Positions 22,857 to 35,946 of a stretch of DNA of 64,000 bases are shown in pieces. The stretch's first letter is position 1; every line of letters starts with the position of its first letter. This DNA is from Blasia pusilla (taxonomy: Eukaryota; Marchantiophyta; Marchantiopsida; Blasiales): positions 11,718,001 to 11,782,000 of the forward strand of contig CM114275.1 in the NCBI GenBank assembly GCA_050084515.1, read 5' to 3'. The notes under the pieces were generated by a model that was not told the DNA's origin, did no database searches, and saw nothing but the letters and a program-made list of their open reading frames with translations. The position numbers and the translations under genes were made by a program.

Positions 22857-23215
22857 TAGCAGATAGTTCAGCCACGAAGACTTTCGAGGAATTGTCGAGG
22901 AAGACAACTTGGTTGAGTAATCAAACTATCAAGAAGACTAGGACTTCATGTGATTAGTACAATTGAATGAAGAATAGTTCAACCTGAAAGATTTATGAGG
23001 AATGCTCGTAAAATCCTCTACAATCGCACAAGGCGCAGAGACAAAACAAGACCCAGAAACAATTGCGATTGCATAATACACAACATCCCAAGCTAATCTT
23101 GGCTCCCAAAACTCACTGACAACGAATTGCAAGAACAACGAGGCCAGGTCATTCTAAACCCTGGAAGATGTGGAAAGGCAAAGCAAAGCATAGGAAAAGG
23201 CTCAGAATTAAGCAG

Positions 23216-23545
23216 AAGAGGCAGAAGAAAATCAAAGGCCGATGCACAAAGCCGAATGAACCCTAGGAAGCGTGAAAAGGCGAAGAGGAGCGCACGAAAA
23301 GGCGGAAAATGAATCAGAAGAGGTAGAAGAACAACAAAGCCAGATGCACGAATTTGAACTAGAGGACGATCGAAAGATATGTTCATGACAATCCAGAAGG
23401 TCAAAAACGTGGAAAAGCGAAGCGGAGCGCAAGAAAAGGCTAGAGATGAAGCAATAGAACAACAAGGCCAGATGCACAAAACCAAACCAGAGGACAAACG
23501 AATGATATGTTCAAGACATTCAATCGAGAAGGTCAAAAAGACCAC
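23216..23545. repeat. Imperfect tandem repeats, period about 129 bp
   Basis: Units begin near 23240, 23341 and 23470, each with the string GATGCACRAA followed by purine-rich sequence. The second and third share GATATGTTCA and GAAGGTCAAAAA at matching offsets. Confidence 0.6.
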
Positions 23546-24577
23546 GACAATGCACAATTTTGCTCACATCCAGAATGAAAAACACCCGATTAAGTGGATG
23601 AACACTCAAAAGCTCAAGAGGACCAAGAGCTCGCGTGACGACTATAGAGGAATGAGTTCGGAACGATTGGGCCCAAGAGGAGTAAGACCGTCGAGTACAT
23701 AATCGTCAATAATCGCATAATCATCAATAGTCGTGAAAGAACAACGGCAAAGGGAATGTGAGTACTCACAAAATTGGAGCCGTCGGTAGGGAATCCGAGA
23801 CAGAAAAATAAATGTAACAGATTTATTAGGACTTGAGACAATTCATTAGTGCCCGCAACTGATTACACGAGCCCGTAGCTAGCTACACTAACCAAATGAA
23901 TGCGGAGAGACGCCACATGCTTCATACGAATGAGAGTTAACACTTACACGAGATAGCAAGAACGTGGCATTCTTCAGATCTATATCGGACGACGCCAACA
24001 CGTACGCGTCACTTGCTTTGACACTTTGCCATAGTGAACCGCATAGAAAAAATGAACGTAGAGCCATGGCGAAGAGGGACCTAAAACGACCCCCTACATG
24101 TGGGACCGTAAAAATGGCATGGTTCAAAAAAAATTCGCGTTGCCTAGCCCAACCCCAACCCCTGCCGGTAACCTGACCAGCAGGTGCGAAGGCTCCCTAC
24201 ATACGCGTTCGGAGCGTAGATGTAGTCCGCATTGATGGATGGAAATGCTGCATTGGTGCGCATAGAGAAGAGAAGAACGTGGCGAGAAAGTTAACCGTCC
24301 AAGGTCCCGGTAGCGATCCTGGTCTGCTCTCCGCATCGGGCTCTAGGCGGAGTCTGGCGGACGGGAACTCTGCGCGAATCCGAGCGAGTTCAATCAATCA
24401 TGGCGTTTTCCTTCTTGCGTGTGATTGGTTTGTGCGAACGTGCGGTCGTTTCGGTGGAAAGGGGGTCTTTGGATATCAAGGAACAACAATTGTAGTCAGA
24501 TTGCTGTCTCATCGAGGGGATCGTATAGGCTAATCGATTGACCTGTTGTCATTGCTTGCGGTACCGGCCATCGTTCC

Positions 24578-24589
24578 ATGTACCTTTGA
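24578..24589 (+). promoter_or_regulatory. Three-codon uORF before the EH start
   Basis: ATG TAC CTT TGA ends one base before the EH initiation codon at 24591. If the leader includes it, ribosomes could terminate and re-initiate at the main ATG. Translation is not demonstrated. Confidence 0.4.
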
Positions 24590-24590
24590 A

Positions 24591-27500
24591 ATGGCAAATC
24601 TCAGTACTTTTGAGGATTATTTTCGAAGAGCGGATATCGATAAAGATGGCAAGATCAGTGGCGCAGAGGCGGTGGGATTTTTTCAGGGCGCAAACTTGCC
24701 TCAACATGTTTTAGCCAAGGTGTCAAATTCTTCTCTGTGCGACTCTGTAGTGCGCAAGTTGTGGTTGGTCGTGTAGATCCGAATGTGGCGTGTGCACGCC
24801 ACATTCGGATCTACTGTAGAAGTGTTGTACCAAGGGAGTCGATTGGCGTCTGGAAGATGTAGTGTGTAGCATGCATGCGTTGGATTTTTTAACCGAAGTC
24901 CGCAGCGGATGAAAGAGTTTGATGATTAGATGCATTTTGGTCAGGTTCTTGTGCTTACTAGCGTTTTTGAGCCGCGTTCGTAATGATTGTGGACTCTTGA
25001 CAAGTTCGTCCGGCTTGCAGATTTGGCAATTTGCAAATCAAGGCCAGACAGGATTTCTCTCGAAGCTTGAGTTTTATAATGCGTTGAAGCTTGTGACAGT
25101 CGCCCAGTCAGGAAGGGAACTCACGCCGGAGATTGTGCGAGCAGCTTTGGCTGGACCTGCAGCTGCACAAATCCCAGCTCCCCGAATTGTGACTCCCGGA
25201 TCTCAACCTTCCAGCTATGGAAATCCCCCAGTCGGCCCGCAACCAGGACTTTCGAACGCTCCCTTGGGTACCCCTCAAGCCGGACCAGGCAGCTTTCCAG
25301 ATCAGGCCCCATCAGCTAACGGAGTAACTCGTTGGTCCTCTCAACCTGCTGCCTTACCGTCGAATCCCGCATTACCTTCTCAAGCAGGTCAGCCCAGGCC
25401 CGGATCAGCGACGGGACAGCGCACAACTGTCGAGTTTGCGGGTGATACGTGGCCGTCGATAAGGTCGTCGGCTTCTGCCTCCAATCTTCACAGTCAGGCC
25501 CAAGGGTCTACGAGTCCCGTGCACAATCTCCTCGGCGGTCCAAATACAAACACTTCTTCCCAGGGCCACGGTAAGAAAGATCCATTTGCCTCTCAGGGAT
25601 TCCTATCCGGGGTTGATGATCTCTTTAGTGGGGTGGCTGCCCCGCCTCCCAAGTCTGCCGCTCCTGCTCTGAAGTCTGCTTCAACTGGCACAGTTTCGTC
25701 CTTGGCCGATACCTTCGGAAATGATCCCTTTACTGTTAATGCCAAGTCGCTAGCATTAACTCTTCAAAATCCAACTCCTCAACAACCTGCGGCTTCGGGA
25801 AATGCAAATAATTTCCATGGTGTTGGTGACTTTGGCGATGGCGCATTCAGGGCAGAACCCGCGAGAACGATGGCACTGGTTGCAACAGGGACGGGACCAC
25901 CTCGCGATGTTGCTAGAGAACCACAGACAGGTGTGGGCACGCTCACTCGCTCAATTGCGGTGGCTCCATCGGCAAGTACTGTGGCAGGATTCTCTGCATC
26001 TCCATCTGGAGGTCCAGGAGCGGGTGTTCCTTGGCCCCGCATGACACCATCTGACGCCCAGCGTTACACCAGAGTGTTTGCTGATGTGGATACGGGCAGA
26101 ATTGGAAAGATCTCAGGGCAGCAGGCCCATGGTCTTTTCTTGAGCTGGGGTCTTCCTAGAGGTAAGTTACTGTGTCGATGCTGGTGCCCACATTTCTTTA
26201 GCTTTGATCGATCTGAAGAGGCACATAACTGTGGTGTGCTGGGTTCAGACGTGATTGAAGAGACTCGATCTTCATCTTATTGTCCGATGGCTGACTAGTT
26301 TAGGTTGTTCATTGCATATTCCGCGTTGTGTGCACGTACTTACATTGGGTACACTTATCATACTTGAAGGTGAGGCATGATTTTGAGCTGCACCAAATAT
26401 GTGTGCCCCAGACGATAAATCTACAGGTTCCAAGTCCTAGCATAGCTGTGTAGGCATAGGAAGTGTGTACGCATTGTATGGAATGTGAAAGTCTACTTGT
26501 GTATGCTCATGGAACTAATTGCATATGTGAGACATGTTATTTCACACATCGATCAAAACTTTGATTGTGTACAGAGGTGCTGAAGCAAGTTTGGGATCTA
26601 TCTGATCAAGATGGTGACAGTCAGTTGTCTCTACGAGAGTTTTGCACAGCTCTCTATCTCATGGAACGTTTTCGGGAAGGAAGGCCCTTACCTCCTGTCC
26701 TCCCGACAGGCTTCCATTTAGAAGAACCTCCACAGCCTCAGCCTGAAGTTTGGCCATCTGTTGCTGCTTCACGAATTGAGCAGGCACGTGCATCAATATC
26801 TCATCATTCAGCAGGACATAATGTACCCAGCTGGCAACAGAATCCAGGTGGCAATGGCCTTGAGCTTCTCCGATTGTTTATGGAATTCTGAATTCTAGTG
26901 TCTGCTTCTGATACAATGGCTTTTTTAATCATCTCAATGTGAAGCCATACAACGTAGCCAGATGTCACACTCTCTTCACTTTGAATTTCTGTACTGCCCA
27001 TGCATGTAAGGAATGGTCTGGATTTGTTAAAATGATCCAGAGTCATATTGAGTGGTAATTGAGATTTTTTGTGTGGTATCATTTGTTCCTGTGGGTGGTC
27101 ATAGCTTTAGATGTTTACAAAACTCAGGTGGCTCCTGACTTGCATGATATCTTTTCATATCTTTTTGTGTGCTTGAACTTAGGAACTCTCCAGCCACCTG
27201 GTTCAGCATCTGGTGCCATGCCACGAGGATTGCCGACGGTGGGTGACCGTTCAATGCCCCCTCAGGCCTCAAATTCTCCAGGTGTTGGGGGTGATACGAG
27301 TCAGCCTGCAGGTTTCAAATCTAAGGCTCCCATTCTTGAACCGCATCTGTTAAACCAACTCTCAAGAGATGAGCAGGATACTCTGAAGTCTAAGCACAAA
27401 GATGCCCAAGAAGCAGATAAAAAGGTATGCCGCAATCTGGAGACAAAATTCTGATTCAATGTGATTGGTAGGGTTGTTCTGCTCTTAAGAGTCACAGGAC

Positions 27501-30500
27501 CAGTAAGAACTCAGTAGATTTAAAGATGACAACATGTTGGTCATGTAAGATGTGGTGGACCCATATTTGTAAGCTTATCTTAATCCTTCAGGTGAATACT
27601 TAGCAGCTAGTCAAAGATAACGATTCCAGAGGAACCGGGATACTCCTCTGAGGTGTGTCTCAAAGGGTGGTTCATGTAGTGCCTGTGTATATTATTCTAA
27701 CCATGGTTGTAGTGCAGGTTTTCGCCTGTGTGTTACTCTCATATATCACCTTGCAGTTCCCTATGTTAGTTAAGTTACACAAGACCCTCCCAGTCATTGA
27801 TATTGCATTCCTAGGAGCCAGAGAGATCTACAGAGAAAAAGGAGAAAATAGGACCATTAGTACATGGTAACTCAAGTGGGGCCAGGGGACCACAAGGCAC
27901 CACAAAGAGAGAAGAAATCAAGTATTTTACCCCATGTGATCTTGGTGTGTGAAAGCAGAACGACAACAGATGAGCCATGATCACTAAAAGGCTAGAAACA
28001 GTGAGAATACAAGAGATCTATTTAGGAAAAGTCAATTGAAACGCTATCCAGTAATGAAAAGTCTGCTGGTTTGTGATGTCTACCTGAATAGCCTTAAATG
28101 AACTCTGCCAGGTTCAGGGTTGATCCTTAGAATCCATAACTATTTGATTAGTTAATGTATTTGTTCAGTAAGTCCATGAAGCATGCCTTAAATCACATGA
28201 CAAAGATAGCCAAATCAAAGAAACAAAAAAGAAAGAAGAAGCAGATGAACTCTTCCAACTGTTTCCAATGGTCCAGGATTTGGATGCCCTGATGAAACAT
28301 GAGATACTTCACTTCTCGCTGAACCCGAAAGGCTCTCCATGAGACGTCGGTGTTTCCTATCCTGGAGAGGAGCATGCATATGAAAGCTTATTCAAGTCTG
28401 CTAGGAGTGCCAATGCAGAAATTTAGACAAAGATTCACATATCAGTTCTTTTGACTCCTTGAGCACTGCTGATTGCCTCAACTGGGATGATTCCGCTGAT
28501 GAGAAAAATGAACGTGAACTCATCTCTTGTGATGCAGTTTCTCTTTCTGTGCCTTGTGATGGTTAATGGATGTGAAGTAATGCTGGAGTTTGTTGATTGT
28601 GCCAAGTTTCAACTTGCACATAAAGTGAAGAAAGTGTGGCTTGGATGTATGTGTGTGACTGTTTATTTGAATGATTATAGGTTAGTGTTTTGCAGTGTTT
28701 TTTTGCGTAATGCCCTCTGGTGAGTTGAGAGCACTGAGATCAGCAAGTGAGATTGGTTTGATTGCTTTCAGGTTCTGTATGTTGTGGCATGCATATGGAC
28801 CCAGGCGCTAGGATGTATGAAGTAAATGGTGTAAAAAACATTGCAGTTTTGAGGAGTGCCAGACTCAGCCTAGTCAATGAAAATGTTTAATGTACACGTC
28901 CATAGAGGGCTTACGTTTCAAGTGAGTGAAGTGAGTGTGCACCAAAAAGTTGTTCAAGGTTTGCTTATGGAGCTTTAGTGAGAGATGAGATGGTTACCTA
29001 CATCACTGATGTGGCAGGCCTACGATCTAGACAAGGAGATCATGGATTACAAGGAGAAAGCTGAATTTTATCGCACAAAGCTACAAGAAATTGTAAGTAT
29101 CATGTAAAGTCTTGGTTTAGCCCTTGCCAAAACTGGAGATCACTTGTACCCTGTGAATTTCAGATGTACTGGTAGAGTTCCATACCACCCTAACAAGATT
29201 CATATTAGTGGATAAGTTTAACAAATGGTGATTTGGTCTTTTGCAGATATTGTTTAAGAGCAGATGTGACAACCGCCTCTCTGAAATAACGGAGAGGGTA
29301 GCAGCTGACAAGCGGGAGGTATGCCTTTCCAGACATCCCTTTGTTGTGCTTATGCATGTTGTGGACAGAAGGCTTGTAAGCCATGAGACCAAGAAAAAAT
29401 TATAGGAGATTCTCTGGAATAGGTATTTCATATCCTAGCCATCACATGAGAATGATCAGTGTTCTAGTCACAAGATTTAGTTGGAATTTAGAACTGGACT
29501 GTTTTAGTGAGAAAGTCTTGGATTTTTTTGCTTTTGACTGGATTAATGATTAATGATATTCAAAATGATATGGGAACAAGCTTACTGTAGTGAAATGGCG
29601 TCACAATGAAAACCATTAATCTGAGGAAGATGTTGGTAAAGCCTCACGTTTTAAAGGCTAGATTTGATTCAATAATTTGGTTTTTTCCTTCTGCTTGATC
29701 TAAATTGATTTTAGTATTTTGAAAAGTGTCACTAGCTTCTTGAAAATCAACTTTCTAATTTAAGTCATTAAAAATGCAGATGGAGTCACTGGCAAAGAGA
29801 TATGATGAGAGATTCAAAGCAACAGGTGAAGTCAATTCCCGCTTGCAGGCTGAGGAAGCTGCATTTCGTGATATTCAGGTATGAGCCTCATATGGAGTTT
29901 TTTAGGTGGTGATAGTTTGTTTGATGAAACTCTCACTATGAAATGTCCCAAGACTGATTGCCTGAAGATGATAAGAAAATAAAGCTATACGGAAGATACT
30001 TACACGTGGGAACCATGTTGATGATAAATCCTTCTTTGCCATGATGTTACTATCATGGTTTTTCTTGAGATGGAACTTATTATTTCTTCCTCTTCACTTT
30101 CCTATTTGTTCATGAGAGAAACTCCTAGTTATAGGGTGATTAAAATCCATACACTTGGGTGGAAGTCCCAACTGAAGACTTCTGGGTATTTGGGAAATTG
30201 GCGATTGACATATCAGTAATTGAATGTGCCAGTGTAAAAGACCCGGAGAATTTTGTTGTGTTCTGTCTATCTTAGTTGTGACAGACTGGCCCTCCATGAA
30301 AGTTTGATGAAGTGAAATCCACATTCGAGTATGTTGAGATCATAGAATAGGCCTTCTTATTTAGGGTTCTTAGACAAATTGAAAGAGTTCACTGGCTTCA
30401 GGATGCTGTGCCTGCAGTGATTAATAATTGTCTTGTTTCACTCCAGGAGAAAAAAGTGGAACTGTACAATGCAATCGCCAAAATGGAACAGGGTGGGGAT

Positions 30501-33500
30501 AGTGATGGACTGCTCCAGGTTAGTTTGTCTGAGGAAGTGCTACTTTGGTGTATGTTTGCAAGGGTTTTTGGTTTTGTAATGAAGTTTGGAGCTGGCAGTT
30601 ATGGGCAACCCTTGAGCCATGTTTATGAGGGCTTGATAATGAAGGAATGAAGTGATTTATTGTCCATGAGATCCAATAGGGTCATGGGACTTCGCTTCAC
30701 AAAGTTTGCAACAAGTGAACTTGACACACTATGACCGAGGATGTCCTAGGGAGGCAACTGTTCCTAAACTGCGAATATAATACATTGCTTTTCATCTAAT
30801 AGAGTAAGGCAGATCGTATAGCTTTTGATCTGGATGAGCTGAGGAAGGCACACAATGAACGGGCGAGACGTTTGGGCCTGAAGGTGAAGGCCACTGCACC
30901 ATCCCAGCAGCAATTTGGTAAGCACTCACTGTCTTCTGTAGCAGAAAAGCTTTTTGTGACCAAGTATGTGGAAGGCAAGGTCGTGTTTAGTTTCTGTTTC
31001 TGCAATTGTCCTTTCCACAAATTGCACAAGAACTGTGTTCGAACTCCAGTTCGGAAGGATACATGTGCCCTTTTGAGTTGAGAACATCGGTGCTGGTAAA
31101 CTGTTAGCAGGCTGGCAACCAGGAATGCAGGACAATAGTACTGAGTGGGATGAAGATTGGGACAAGTTTGACGATGAAGGTTTGTGTATCTCGTTTGTAT
31201 TTTTTACACTCTATAAGGTTGAGTAATAATCTTTTCTGGTCGATAATAAGAGAAAGGTGCAGGTAACTCATTTTAGATGTAGTTGTGATCAAAACATGAG
31301 GAGAAAGTGGGTTATGATGGCCAGTAGATCTTCCCTCTTATGTATGTTTAGAAGGTTTTGAAGCCAAAATCCTTCTGGTGGTTACTTGAAGAGTAGAGAA
31401 TCCTTATATTGAACTCATGATCGCTAATAAATTTCCAGCAAGGGTGTAGTTTGTGGGAAGGAGAGTATGTCTTCCAGTCCTTGAAGAGTTTCAGTTCTTG
31501 ACCTTTTCTCAGATCTTAAACATAGGAATCAATCTAGAATCTGGGGGATGAAGCCGAGTCAATTTGGAAATTTTGAAGTGAGACTACACGAATGATAGAT
31601 TTGATGATAGTGGCAAAATCCTTCTTTATTTTGAGTCAAATCGTTATTTGGATGCTGTAAGCTGAAAAATTGACTAGTGTAACACATCTGGCACGTTCAA
31701 TTTATCACCTCCCTTGTATGTTTGGTGTGGGCACTTCAGGTTTCATTTCTGTTCAAGACTTCATGGACGATTCCACTGCAAGTGACTTCACAGCTCCTTC
31801 TGCGAAACGAGCTTCAGCTTTTAATGACAATGAGAAAAATCTATTTGATGATGGATTTGATTTCTCGTCTCCTAGCTTAGATCATAAAGCACTTCCAAAA
31901 GAGGGTTTAGGTCCTGGGGCCCTGCAATCTGGTCCTGCTTCTCCTCGTGCTGAAAGTGAGGCATCTGGTCGAAGTGGATTAGAGAGCCCAACACGTGATG
32001 TGCCCCCCTCTACTTTGGAAGCTGTGGAGGAGGTTGATGTCCATAAATTAGGCACTCTGAACAAGGCCAGTCAAAGGTGAGGCAGATCTTAACTTTTTTT
32101 AATAAGCCAATGGTGATTCAATGTGGCTTGTTGATACAGGTATGTTTAAGCATCGGGATGAACCATATTCTTACTTTCTTGCGCAATGACTTTCCAGATA
32201 TGCAAATGTGGATGACTCACATGACTCTGGGGCAGATGTTTTCAATGAGCCACCATCTCTTAGCTCTACCACTAACAGGTAAACCTTGACCTAGCCACTG
32301 CAGGACATTTCTTTTTTTGCCACATGAAACCTTAGTGGGTGACAAATTCTAGATCAGTACATTTCACCGTCTTTAGTGAAAGGAAGTAAAACGCTATACT
32401 ATTCTTGTTTGAACATAGAATGACAAACTAATGTGAGTAGGCAAAAATCTAGCACAAGTCTCTAAGCCATTTTCTCTTTATGTTTATGGTTACAGCTTTG
32501 ACAAAGATGGTTTTGGTGATGGAGGTGTTTCTTGGTCAGCCTCGTTCAATCATGATGAGGAAGTTGATTCTGGAGTGCGTGCATCATGGGGTCTGCAGAG
32601 CAGCACCCAGGTAAATGTCATGCAGATACTCTGAGCAGACTGAGGTGTATGCCACTTCATCTCGAGAGTTTGGGAAGCTAATCTTCAGTGTGATCATTGG
32701 TGTTTCTATTGTGTTGACTCCAAGCAACTGAGTTTTTCTAATATCCTAGACCAACTTAGACTCTATTTCTGTATGGTATTGTGTGAGTGGTTAATTGTGG
32801 TAGTTCTTTGTACAGGCGTCTTTTGATGTGGGAAGCAGTCGACCTTCCCGCTTCGGTAAAGCCGAATCATCAAATTTTGGGGACTCATTTGATTTTGGGT
32901 CATCACATGTTTCTAGTCCTGCCAGAACCCCCAATGAACCCTCTAGTCCTGCGGGAAGTCATCGTAGCAACGGAGATTTCCGAACTTCAGAGGAATATGA
33001 TGCATTTGGACCGCTTGGTGGACCTAAGGATTCATCAAGCTTTTTTGGAGATAACAATACAACAATGGGAATCTCAATCTTTGACAAGGCTGCATCTGGA
33101 AATGATCGTGCTTTTTCGCGATTTGACTCCTTCGGCAGCTCTCAAAATGATGCAGCCTTCTCAGGGAAAGCCTTGACTAGATTTGACTCTATTAGTAGCC
33201 CTCCGAACAACTCATCCTTTACACACGCTTCTGTTAGCAGGTTTGATTCCTTCAGTAGCCCACAGAACAACCAGGCTTTTTCAGGGGCTTCACTCAGTAG
33301 ATTTGATTCCTTTAGTAATCCTCTAAACAATCCTCCAGGTGAAGAACATCGAGACAACAGTCACACTGGAGTTCCAAAGGACACCACGTTCGCTCGGTTT
33401 GATTCATTCAGCAGTGTGCAGATTGATGGTGCCCATGGAGGTGGAGGAATGTTTGGTGCGTTTGATGATGGTGATGATTACTTCGGTAGAAAGTCAGATC

Positions 33501-33556
33501 CGTTTGGTTCCAAGACTCAGGATGAAGGTGAAGAGAAGAAGTGGAGTGCCTTCTAG
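24591..33556 (+). CDS. EH/PAN1: EH-domain endocytic protein, EH/Pan1 (TPLATE-complex) type, 14 exons
   Basis: Exons: 24591-24719, 25021-26161, 26575-26847, 27183-27424, 29018-29092, 29247-29318, 29780-29878, 30447-30518, 30803-30917, 31111-31179, 31740-32076, 32198-32278, 32496-32610, 32816-33556. All introns are GT-AG and phases are consistent, giving 1186 residues. EH1 (about 5-95) has a canonical Ca loop DIDKDGKISGAE at 15-26. A Pro/Ser/Gln-rich linker follows. EH2 (about 384-475) has a loop DQDGDSQLSLRE. A coiled coil spans roughly 570-735, then the acidic WDEDWDKF box (about 753-760). The tail (1040-1155) repeats RFDSF/RFDSI. Sequence and length match the plant EH1/Pan1-EH2/Pan1 family, which in Arabidopsis are subunits of the TPLATE complex at clathrin-coated pits. 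EH domains usually bind NPF motifs. ATG 24591 is chosen because the EH1 domain starts there. Exon structure is predicted from homology and splice consensus. Confidence 0.95.
24773..24814. repeat. Perfect 20-bp-arm palindrome in EH intron 1
   Basis: Arms 24773-24792 and 24795-24814 are exact reverse complements around a TG spacer. It lies 53 bases after the exon 1 donor. Confidence 0.97.
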
Positions 33557-34659
33557 ATGAAGATCTTTTTGGGTGCTTTCTCCCTCTTGTACCCACATAC
33601 ATCCATCCTTGATTGTAGGAATGTGAGCCCTACCCTAGCACCTTGTCAAATTTGATCATATATCTGATCCCAGATATTGCACACTGGTAGTTGTTCTGGG
33701 ACATGAGCAGTTGTTTGAGCTCCTACAGTGTGAAAACCAAATAATCCTATACAGTAGACTTCATTTGTATCTTTGCTGGCTGATTCATCAAGTCTGATCT
33801 CCTTGATTCTACTTTGAAACTCACTCGATAACGACCTGAGAGGTCTCATTGTGATCTTGTAGTGGTCAAGATGTTAGACACTCGTCACCAGTTATATTTG
33901 TAGTCATTACTTTGCTCTGAAACTTTAGTGAATGAGTACCATAAGTTGGTTAGAGTGAGAAAGCGACGAGATGCTTTTCTGCAGTAGATTTTGAGGACTA
34001 AAGCCTAGGGTTCATGAACAAGTTATAACCTTGTTCTGAAATTCATCGTGTGGCCTTGTATACCATCATTGTATGTATCAGCTTCAGTGTCCAAGTGGAG
34101 ACCATCGTCTTCTTGATTGGAACTGTTGACCTCATGATACCTTGGATAGGTGTGGGTGTCCGCTGTAGTTGGGCAACAGTTGGTAGAGTATGCTACATAA
34201 GTCACACTGTCACACCACCTTGAAGGGTTGACTAGGAGGGAAAGTGAATTGTCGGCAGATGACAGATGGACTTTGGACTCAAGATGCCCTGGGTTTTGTC
34301 TGAGATAATTGATTCTTCTGGGATTAGCCCACCAATAGGACCACCACATTATTGCTCAAAACTCTTGACCGTAGTTCTAGTTCTGAATGGCTCAAGTATT
34401 GGGGTAGGATCAAATCGTGAGAGTACCTTGCCAGCCTTGCATTCAAGGCTAAATTCTTTGTCAAAATGAAAACATAAATTCTCATTCATTGACGGATTCA
34501 GAATAAAGCCATGGGAAGTCGAGAAGTGGATTGTGTCCCTTTCCTGACTCTGGTACATTTCATGTGGTCTAATGTTTAGAGGAACGTTTGAGCAACAATG
34601 ATGTCTCTGGAGGGCTTTGGGTCATCTAACCTCATTCTGAAGTCCCTGCACAGGATTTC
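33557..34659. other. EH 3' flank and unassigned spacer
   Basis: This contains the EH 3' UTR (from 33557; the end is not defined) and then about 0.8 kb without a recognised gene. The reverse frame at 34558-34349 may belong to the adjacent copia remnant, but I saw no diagnostic motif. Confidence 0.5.
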
Positions 34660-35395
34660 AACAATGCTGAGTGAATTTGTCAGGGGCCCAAACATATGAA
34701 TGTATGTAATCTAGAGCTCCATGGGTTGGATGTATTGAAGCCCACTCTATGTTGTTAGCAAAACATACAATATCACATGAATCCAACTTCTCTCATTTGA
34801 GCAACTCTCGTTTTGACAACTACCCAATCCAAGCCTGCCCATTTGATTCTATTGTATGTGTTATAATTACGTCAGGTTTGTTATATCTCCAAATGTTGTG
34901 GACGCTACAACTCCACCTAAAATTGTATCACCTTTGAACTTCAAGGTTCCAGCCTTCTTGCCTTTTATCAAGATGAAGGCTCCTTATGAATCACTTAGTT
35001 CTTCACTCTCCACTACTCATTTCCAGCCATTGTAGTCCAAAGCACCAAGAGAAATCAAATTGTTTCGTAGAGTAGAGACTAGTTTGACCTTCTTGAGTGT
35101 TCAAATAGTCCCATAAAAAATCTTGGTACAAATATAATCAATCGATACTAGAAGAACTCTTTGCAAGAACAAACGTAGTAAGAGCAATCATAATCCATGA
35201 TCCAAGGATTATGGAAGATATCTCTTCCAAAGTTATTATCAATGCGTATCTCATCTAAGTCAATTGTATCTTTCCCATACAACACAACAGTCCATGGTGC
35301 TCAAAAGAACTCGCCAACAATGTTAACTATAGCAATATTTTGTCTTCGTCTTCTAGCTTTACCTCCTTATTGGATTACGTATAGATAAGTCGATT
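34660..35395 (-). pseudogene. Ty1/copia retrotransposon remnant (gag end, protease, pre-integrase)
   Basis: On the minus strand, degraded copia landmarks occur in the right order. First comes a Gag end, LTLLASSFEHHGLLCCMGK (compare the usual PPSFEHLVTTLLYGK). Next is a protease region, WIMDYDCSYYVCSCKEFF, where functional copies have DSG and zinc-finger-like His/Cys. Then NLISLGALDYNGWK and KGKKAGTLKFKGDTILGG of the pre-integrase domain, and finally ALDYIHSYVWAP, the integrase start. Several stops and frame changes make it a fossil. The left limit is uncertain. Confidence 0.75.
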
Positions 35396-35463
35396 GAAGG
35401 TGTTAAAAGTGCTTATCAGATAGACATCACCACGACGTTGGATATGACTGCAAACGTACTATC

Positions 35464-35763
35464 TTGAGAGTGTTTGATGTTTTTCCATCTGGGGTTTTCT
35501 TTTTGGAGGGACGCGATGGTATGGTTTGGAAGAACAATGTGCATAATTATGCACCATGTCACCTTCCTAAAATTGACGATAAAATTGAACCGAGCTTAGC
35601 AATAGTTCCTACAAGCCTGGGTTGTATGTTGTGTGGTTTGACCCGTGGTGCAGTCACTATGCTAGTATGTGATGGATTTTGGAGAGGATATCATATGGCA
35701 TGTCTGATGCCATCTCTCACTAGGATTCCTCAAGGACGAAGGATATGTTCCATATGTACATAG
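35464..35763 (+). pseudogene. Element E integrase tail with PHD finger
   Basis: A 99-codon frame holds the FFLEGRDGMVWKNNVHNYAP integrase tail and a PHD finger (35620-35763): CMLC, CDGF (fourth ligand Cys replaced by Phe), YHMAC, then RRICSIC where D has RWMCHRC. Truncated and probably not zinc-competent. Confidence 0.83.
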
Positions 35764-35946
35764 AGTAGGTAGTTATAGATTCTGATTTATATCTGTGATA
35801 TGGATGACAAGAAGGCAACTAACGATGGGGCCACATGAGCACCTGACTTTTTTTTCTCTTCACGTCCTAAAGATGTATGTCATGGTAGGTAGGGATAGAT
35901 GACTATCCGGAGTTAGAGGGATCTAACTACCAGCTAGAGGGGCGAT

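Larger units (their letters stand above)
22857..24590. other. Upstream region of the EH gene
   Basis: About 1.7 kb between element A and the EH start codon. The first part is purine-rich and holds imperfect tandem repeats (annotated separately). The 0.6 kb before the gene is more GC-rich (for example 24290-24370) and presumably contains the promoter and 5' UTR. No TATA box stands out. Reverse-strand frames at 22938-23557 follow the purine-rich repeats and look accidental. Confidence 0.5.

Noticed and set aside
22938-23557. Reverse-strand frames of 66-154 codons upstream of the EH gene
   Set aside because: They follow purine-rich tandem repeats, show no recognisable domain and are not continuous.
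28487-28723. 78-codon frame in EH intron 4 and similar intronic frames
   Set aside because: They lie within a well-supported intron, have no homology-like motif and lack continuity with the exon frame.
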